From contig NC_065572.1 of assembly GCF_937616625.2 (NCBI RefSeq), positions 55,849,653 through 55,913,652 on the forward strand: a stretch of 64,000 nucleotides of DNA. Reading direction: 5' to 3'. Under the pieces are notes generated by a model, which worked only from the letters and a program-made list of their open reading frames with translations, was not told where the DNA came from and made no database searches. Position 1 is the stretch's first letter. Every line of letters begins with the position of its first letter. Of the stretch, positions 57,542 to 64,000 are shown one piece after another. A program made the position numbers and the translations under genes. The DNA comes from Mercurialis annua. Taxonomy: Eukaryota; Streptophyta; Magnoliopsida; Malpighiales; Euphorbiaceae.

Positions 57542-60500
57542 ATGGCAGCAGCACCGGATCATCTCTTTACGCTACGAAACAACTTCTATTTAGGAGCTTA
57601 TCAAGCAGCGATCAACAGCAGCGACATCCCGAACCTTTCACCAGACGACGCCGTTGAGCGCGATTGCCTTGTTCATCGCTCGTACATTGCCCTCGGCAGT
57701 TATCACGTATGTTCTTTCTGAAACTGTAATTTTTGTCAATTTTTTAAAGAATTGAATGAGTAATTGATGTTTTTTTGCATTTTTTGTGGCGGCAGCTGGT
57801 GATTAATGAGATCAACGATTCTGCACCTACGTCTCTTCAGGCGGTGAAATTGTTGGCTTTGTATCTCTCTAGCCCTGAGAGGAAGGTATAATTTTGCTTG
57901 ATCTCTTTCGCATTTCGATGATTTTATTGCCATTTGTGATTATTTAATTGCTTGTTAAGTGTGAGATCTAAATCTGTTTGGCATTCTTTTTTTATTTATG
58001 ATTGGTGTTTTTTTTTGTTTAAAATTAGTATAAAGTTAAGGATGTAGTTGAACTGGAATCGTATATGACGAATGTGTTTGGATTAGTGGTTTGTAGTTTA
58101 CATTTTCTGGGGCTGGTTTCATTCTGGAACTGGTCTAGTGTGGATGGCTTTTTCTAGAGTTACTAGGTTTTTACCCTGTTTCACTATCGGATGAAAGTGA
58201 TTATAATTCATCCAACAGTGATAAGTGGACAAAATAACATTTACTTTGCAAACAATAAAGTAACCATAGAAAGCACCATGGCCGATACTTAGAGATTTGT
58301 TTTTCAAAAATCTTAATTTTTGTAAATCATGTATGTTTAGCTTTAATTTTATTTGTTGTAAATTGTGTGAGCTATGCTTTTATTTTCTTTCAAACTGCTT
58401 TTCCTTGTTCCTTATTTAAAAGAACTGAATTTTAGTAACTAAGAGCTTTCCAAGCGTGTGAATTGAATTATATTGAAATTTTGCAGTTTTAGGCTTTCCT
58501 TCCAAGAAGATTTGATAAAATTTAAGTAGCCTATTCCCTCTTGTTCGTAGCATAGCTGATATATAATTATCTTATTATTTGTTTTCTTTTGCATATGCAC
58601 GTGTGCAATTCTATTCTTCACTTGCAACTAAAATCATGAGAAATTAAAAGTGAGTTTGGAATCTTGATTATTGATGTGGGTCAAATGTAGTGTAGAAATT
58701 TATACCCTAGCTTATGTAGCTAAATATAGAGTAAGCATGGGGTTGAACTGAGGCAATTTGAGGGTATTAGCAGGATAGCGTATGTACTAAATTATTTAGG
58801 GTTACCAAATGCTTTGAGGTTGAATTGCAAATTTATACTACTAATTAAACTAAACAATTAATTAACTAACTAGGATCATTTAGTACTAAAACTAAATGCT
58901 AGAACTTAATTAACAACAATATTAAAAGTGTAGGATGAAATTATATGTTATGAATTACTATTCAAAAACAACGAATGTTTAATATTTTAGGAATGTAAAT
59001 GATTGGAGAACTAATCTAATCCCTTTAAAGTTTATATCTAAGTCATTTAAAGATGTCTTTGAGCAGGACTATCTATGTCCTCACGTTTATGAAATTCTTT
59101 GTTAATTCTTTATACTCCTCTAAAAGTAGATTTCATATCTTTAGTTTAATCCTTTAACTTAAGTCATAGCAATTGAATTTCCACCAAAACTTTCAATTCT
59201 CATTATGAATTATTAACTCATATATTATACATGGTGGCAAATCATACATATTTATAGTATATCTTAATTGATATCAAATCATTCATTCTATTGATTGTAC
59301 ATTCATAATTCATTACGTTTTGTTATTATAATTCCAGTCCTACAAAGGAGTTAGGCTTAGTAGATTTTTACTAATACATAAACAAAGATAAAAGAGATAA
59401 TAAAAGTAAGAAAGAAGAATACTAGAAAGTTAGAAAGAAGGAGAAAAAATTACAGTGACAAGTTTCTTTTACAAAGTTGGTTTTCAATGTGTACTTTTTT
59501 TGCTTCTTTACTTGCCTTTAAATCTTGTCAATCTGATAACTAACTTCCTCGATTCTTTTTCTCTTATGTATTTATATCCTCTTGTTTCTGTAATATGTTG
59601 TTCCTAGCTTTAAAATACCACGTTTCACTTTCATCCTTTTATTAAGTCTGGAATTTTATTGGTCAAGAGTAATAGAGTTTTTCATCACAAAAGGTGTCAT
59701 TTGGTGAAAGTCGCCATGCCTCTAAATAAGCAGTTATTTCAAGGGTAATTTTTTCATTTTTAATGGACGAATCAGATTTTGATGTCTTCCTAAAAGTTGT
59801 AGCTCTTTGAGTTACCTTTCCATAGCCGTTTGAATTATCTAAACTCGATGTTTGTAGAGGAAGTTATACCCAAAATAGTCGCGACTGCTCAAAGGGAGTT
59901 GTGACTGTTAGATTTGTCACGAGCCAGCACCAAGTGACCAGGCGTGCCAACTCGTGACATAGCCTAGGATTGCTGAGTAGCGAAGGTGCAAAATTTCCAT
60001 TTCAGTCAGTCCTTAACCTTCCCATAATGCATTCTATGACCCTCCAATGTCACCATACTCAAAAGAACATCAAATATTATGACAAAACAACACTTTCAAA
60101 CATACAAATAATATTTTCAAACTTATATCTAAGAAATGTAAATTAAACTAATATTAAGATAAAAATAACACTAAAATCCTAACCTTTTGCATGATATTTA
60201 AGCCAAATCACTATGCTAGTCAGCCAATGTGGGCCTAGCTTGGATGGCTAAGACACCTCTAAGTGCATCAAGAGGTTGTGGGTTCGAACCACGCTTCCGT
60301 AACTAACAAACTAACAATTGAGACTCTAAAGAGTCGATTACCATCTTTACAGAAAAAAAACTATGCTAGTCGTGTCGAATCAATTTTAAAATTCATAAAT
60401 TTGAAAACTAGGAAGAAGCAAGTTTTTACTCTGCTTTAATTAGTTTTGAATTTTTCAGGAATCCACTATCTCAAGCCTGAAAGACTGGCTGGCTGATCCA

Positions 60501-63201
60501 GCAATTGCAAATAATGCTACTTTGAGGCTGATTGCTGGGACTATATTTACGCACGAAGAAGACTATAATGAGGCTCTTAAACACACCAATGCTGGAGGGA
60601 CCATGGAATTGTAAGTTTAATTTTGACTTAGATTTTGTAATTATACATGCAGATTTGTTGTTGGAATATTTGTCGTTTCTTTGTTGGTATTCATTATTAG
60701 AAGTGCTACTGTTGAACTATTTATATTTTGCTGCTGTTAATATCATCTTTTAGCTATGATGCATTGTCCAAGGATTAAAATGTCAAAATGTTTAAATTTT
60801 CATATCTCGTTAGCTTTTTTCCAAGGATTAAAATGTCGAAATGAAATAAATTTCATGGCTTAGATTCATCGTTGGTTTAGTTGACTATAGTTGAAAAAGA
60901 AAGATTTAGGACCGAGTAAGATGTCTATTATTTTGTGGAAGCTATGGTTAAGGAGAATATTACTGAACTAAGGAAGCTCTTTTCTTCAGACTGTGTGCGG
61001 AAAATAAATAAAATTAGATAATTGAAAAAGCTAAAAATGGAGCTTCTCTTAATTCATTTTGCCTTTGGTTATGAGCATGCTGTGACTTGAATGAAGAGAT
61101 GATGAGAAAATGTTATTTATTTTTATCTGGCTATTGTGCTTAGCTGTACAGCAAGTTTTACATTAAAGTTACTTAGAATAACAAAAAAATTGGGATTAAA
61201 GTATGAGCATGCTTTTCTCTTTCGATTATGGATATTTTTGGGCATTATCTTAGGGTTTGCAAGACGATTATTTTTTCTTCTGTCGGTAACTATAAAGATA
61301 CTTGTCTATGAAAACAAATTGAAAGAGTTCGCAATTAAAAGTGACTAAAAATAACAAACAAATTGGAATTTGAGTGCGTGCTTTTCTCTTTTGATTATGG
61401 ATATTTGGTGGGCATTATCTTAGGGTTGGCAAGACCAATATTTTGGCTTCTGTCCATGACTGTAAAGATACTTCTGTATGAAAATAAATCAAAAGAGTAC
61501 ACAATTAATGACTATTTAGGATCTGTAACTGTAGTGGCATCATGCATGGATTAGATGGATTGAGATTACTTTGTGCATTGATTTTCTTTCATCGCTTTTA
61601 TACTTAAAACGCGCTGCCTTGCTTTTCCAGGTATGCTTTGAATGTCCAAATATTTCTCAAGATGCACAGGTCAGATTTTGCAGAGAAACAGCTGAGGCAC
61701 ATGCAGCAGATTGATGAGGACCACACACTAACTCAACTTGCAATGGCTTGGTTGAATCTGGCAGTTGTATGTGAAACTGTTTATCTTATCATAATTGTTA
61801 CAGGCCATTGGCAATACTCTAATAAAATATTCTTTTGCGCCAATTAGGGTGGTGCAAAGATAAAGGAAGCAGAACTCATCTTCCAAGATTTCTCTGAAAA
61901 GTTTCTGATGACAAACTTGATCTTGAATGGGAGAGCAGTTTGTTGCATGCACATGGGAAAGTTTGATGATGCTGAAACATTATTACTTGAAGCATTGAAC
62001 AAGGCGAGTTATAATTAGTTAACTTACTTCTGTTTCTGTGTTTCTGATTGATCCTAAAAATATAACTCGTCACCCTTTTCTTGTGTGTGTATGTATCATC
62101 TTGAGAAAATAATAGCTGTTCACAGTTGAAGGACTGTAGCATATGCTTATTTGCTTCTACTTGCTTAGTTTGCAATACTTTTGTGATATTGCCGTCCATG
62201 ATTATTTACTTCTTACTTGCAGCCGTCATTGTGGACTACTTTTAAATTGTTTAGACTTCATGCTTTCCTCTAGTTCCGAAATTTGAATTTATTGCACGGA
62301 GAATTGGATTCGCTTCAAATTGACTGTAAAGAGTTCTCTACTTCACGTTAGTAACAATTGTTTTCTTTTGATGTTGGTACAGGATGCAAAGGATCCAGAG
62401 ACTTTAGCTAATCTGGTAGTATGCAGTCTTCACCTTGGTAAACCGTCTTCCCGCTATCTCAGGTAAAGTGTCCTTTCATATTTACCCCGTTTTCATGTTT
62501 TTGTGTGAAAATTGACGATGAATGCTCCTTTAAGCTAAGTGCGATTTCTCAAACTGCTTAGTTAGAACATGAAATAAAAAGAATTACGCGTCAAGGAAGT
62601 CTGTGGAGATGCTATGATTTAAAAATGAAACACCTTAGCAATTAGTTTTGACTTTTGGAGCAAACATCGGTTGCTTCTCCGCATGCACAAGAAAGTCAGA
62701 CTTGGGTCCTGGTAAATGGCTTTTTGAAGGTAGGGATGGAAGTTGAGTCGGATCATTTCAAATTCGGGTCACTATGGGCCATGGGGTATGATTTTTGGGT
62801 TATTTCAGTTTCATGTCATTTCAAGTTTGAGTTGGGGTCAGGTCATATCAGTTTCTGATTTTTAAGAAAGAATCAAATCAGTTTGACTTCTGGTTTGGGT
62901 CAAACAAGTGAACCGGCCAATTTGATTTGGTTGTTAAAACACTGCTCTTGAAGCCACTTAGTTTTGTAGTACTATCAACCTATGCAGTCAGTATTCCAAC
63001 TGATTCAGCAAATGAAAGTTTTCGTTATACCTTTTGCCTCTGGTGCATGTGTTGAAAATGCTGGCATAATTGTTCTATTTGATAAACGGGGTTAAATTAT
63101 TGGAATGTTTTTGCAGCCTATTGCAACAAGACCACATTCTTGTGAAACGTGCATCATCCGCCGAGGAGAATTTTGAAAGAGCAGTCCAATCGGTTTCTTG
63201 A
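57542..63201 (+). CDS. COPE: Coatomer subunit epsilon (epsilon-COP)
   Basis: Subunit of the COPI coat; it stabilises alpha-COP in the outer layer and acts in Golgi-to-ER and intra-Golgi vesicle traffic. Exons: 57542-57706, 57796-57885, 60459-60610, 61631-61766, 61848-62003, 62383-62462, 63117-63201; 287 codons, close to the family's 290. It starts MAAAPDHLFTLRNNFYLGAY. Typical stretches follow: RLIAGTIFTHEEDYNEALKH, QIFLKMHRSDFAEKQL, DFSEKF, CCMHMGKFDDAETLLLEAL, DAKDPETLANLVVC, ending NFERAVQSVS. These form the TPR-like helical repeat fold of the subunit. Intron 5 starts with GC (AG|GCGAGT) instead of GT; the GT nearby would break the frame. Intron 2 is 2.6 kb and carries a SINE. Confidence 0.95.
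58675..60180. other. Repeat-like insertion in epsilon-COP intron 2, unidentified
   Basis: About 1.5 kb of intron 2 differs in texture from the flanks: few long A/T runs, purine-rich tracts (59380-59460) and a GC-richer end (59870-60060, with 'gtcgcgactgctcaaaggg'). No coding capacity or terminal repeats were found. It could be a mobile element of unknown type. Confidence 0.35.
60222..60359 (+). mobile_element. tRNA-derived SINE in epsilon-COP intron 2 (138 bp)
   Basis: A box-A-like TAGCTTGGATGGCTAAG (about 60236) and a box-B-like GTGGGTTCGAACCAC (about 60279) are followed by a short body and an A8 tail. The flanks repeat ACTATGCTAGTC (60210-60221 and 60360-60371), a 12-bp target duplication. 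It is recent enough that the duplication is perfect. Confidence 0.9.
61164..61510 (+). repeat. About 172-bp tandem duplication in epsilon-COP intron 3
   Basis: Two units, about 61164-61336 and 61337-61510, share 'gattatggatat', 'gggcattatcttagggtt' and 'aaagatactt-tatgaaaa' in order, with about 15-20 percent difference by eye. Short open frames here (61136-61348, 61363-61554) are not genes. Confidence 0.8.
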
Positions 63202-63545
63202 TGTGCGGTGGGGTTTTGGCAACTGGGTTTGTTTCAGCTGTCCTACTCTAAAATATACAGTCGATAGGGAATGTATTTGTCGAACAGAGCTCAAATTCTA
63301 TTACTGTTTGCATTTTCCCAAGTCTTTTTGGACAAAAAAAAAGAATGGATAGATCAAACATTTGTACCCGATTTTTGTTTTTAAATGTATTTTGGTAATC
63401 TTGCATAAATTTTAATCATATTCTTTTACTATTCAAAAGATTGTATTGGCATATTACACTTCTAGATATTCTAAAGAGTTGCATTCTTTTTAGGCAATAA
63501 TGTTCATATATATTCACAATTTTGGAATGTTTGCCAAATATACTA
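63202..63545. other. 3' UTR and flank of epsilon-COP
   Basis: Sequence directly after the stop. No poly(A) signal could be fixed with confidence, and there is no other feature. Confidence 0.5.
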
Positions 63546-63815
63546 CTCCCTCTTAAGAAGTTTACATGTCACAATTTTAGAATACATATTAAACTTCTTG
63601 ATATTTATTATTAAAAAAAATAGACAGTAATTTTCTTTCATTTCTCTCCTATTAATAATCTGATAATTTGTGTTTGAAGTTTTACTCGTTAACTTTAAAA
63701 AGAGAAGTGTTAAAAGAGAAACTTTCATATAAAATTTACTAAATTCATGAAATAGACTTTTTAAATGGGATGAATAAAAATGTGACATGTCTTCTTTTAA
63801 ACGGGATTGGGGAGG
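63546..63815. mobile_element. Degenerate Stowaway MITE
   Basis: Starts CTCCCTCTTAAGAAGTTTAC after TA and ends with TTCTTTTAAACGGGATTGGGGAGG before TA. The inner parts pair (ATGTCACA and TGTGACAT). The terminal repeats are decayed compared with 34688-34969. Confidence 0.65.
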
Positions 63816-64000
63816 TATATTTGAGGTATATTTTTAAAATTATGCCAGATATACTGTTATTTTTCTACCTTTACCAAATATATCTGCAATCGATTTAGAG
63901 TTAATGTGACGCGATGCTATACAAGACATAAGATTAATTTTTATACACATATACGTATAGCATTGCGTTGCATCAAATTAAATTGATTGTGGGTGTATAA

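Noticed and set aside
60222..60359. A tRNA gene
   Set aside because: Boxes A and B are present but the arms do not form a cloverleaf; the A-tail and 12-bp flanking duplication show a SINE. The same was concluded for 41243-41330 and 8921-9557.

Overview
The window is nuclear DNA of a flowering plant, almost certainly a eudicot. It has intron-containing plant genes (a CYP716-type P450, spliceosomal SmB, two GLR3-type glutamate receptor-like genes and epsilon-COP) in AT-rich DNA full of plant transposons. The species cannot be read from the sequence. All gene models below were assembled by hand from splice signals, reading frame and protein family knowledge.

Layout. 1-3133: 3' end and 3' LTR of a Ty3/gypsy-type element. 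3134-9737: gene-free DNA with a Mutator-like (MULE) MITE, a joined pair of Helitrons, a palindrome array, and a SINE split by a Harbinger-like MITE. 9738-16992: one MULE-type element with 9-bp target duplications, split by a dead chromovirus-like gypsy element that keeps its 5' LTR, gag and part of pol. 18401-20887 (+): complete 3-exon CYP716-type P450. 21976-22605: Emigrant/pogo-like MITE. 27789-28658 (-): intronless SmB coding region, with a MULE ending about 130 bp upstream of its ATG. 30200-34969: minisatellite, a Harbinger-like MITE split by a second joined Helitron pair holding (AT)62, then a Stowaway MITE. 34974-40238 and 51008-56215: two arms of an inverted duplication, each with a six-exon GLR gene. 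The minus-strand copy has one nonsense codon; the plus-strand copy is intact (917 aa). The 10.8 kb between the arms is almost wholly mobile DNA: Helitrons, MULE MITEs, a LINE tail and a hAT-like end. 56229-56637: broken N-terminal piece of an LRR receptor-like protein gene. 57542-63201 (+): seven-exon epsilon-COP gene (287 aa), with a SINE in intron 2 and a GC-AG intron 5. The window closes with a degenerate Stowaway MITE.

The genes do not form a pathway: specialised triterpene metabolism (P450), splicing (SmB), Ca2+/amino-acid signalling (GLRs) and COPI vesicle coats (epsilon-COP) simply sit side by side. The more unusual content is architectural. Arrays of short perfect palindromes, unrelated in sequence, occur inside four different mobile or repetitive segments. 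Two loci carry the same two Helitrons fused at the same junction. The GLR pair is head-to-head, with one copy stopped by a single codon, and both copies keep a 35-codon upstream ORF that ends on a splice donor.
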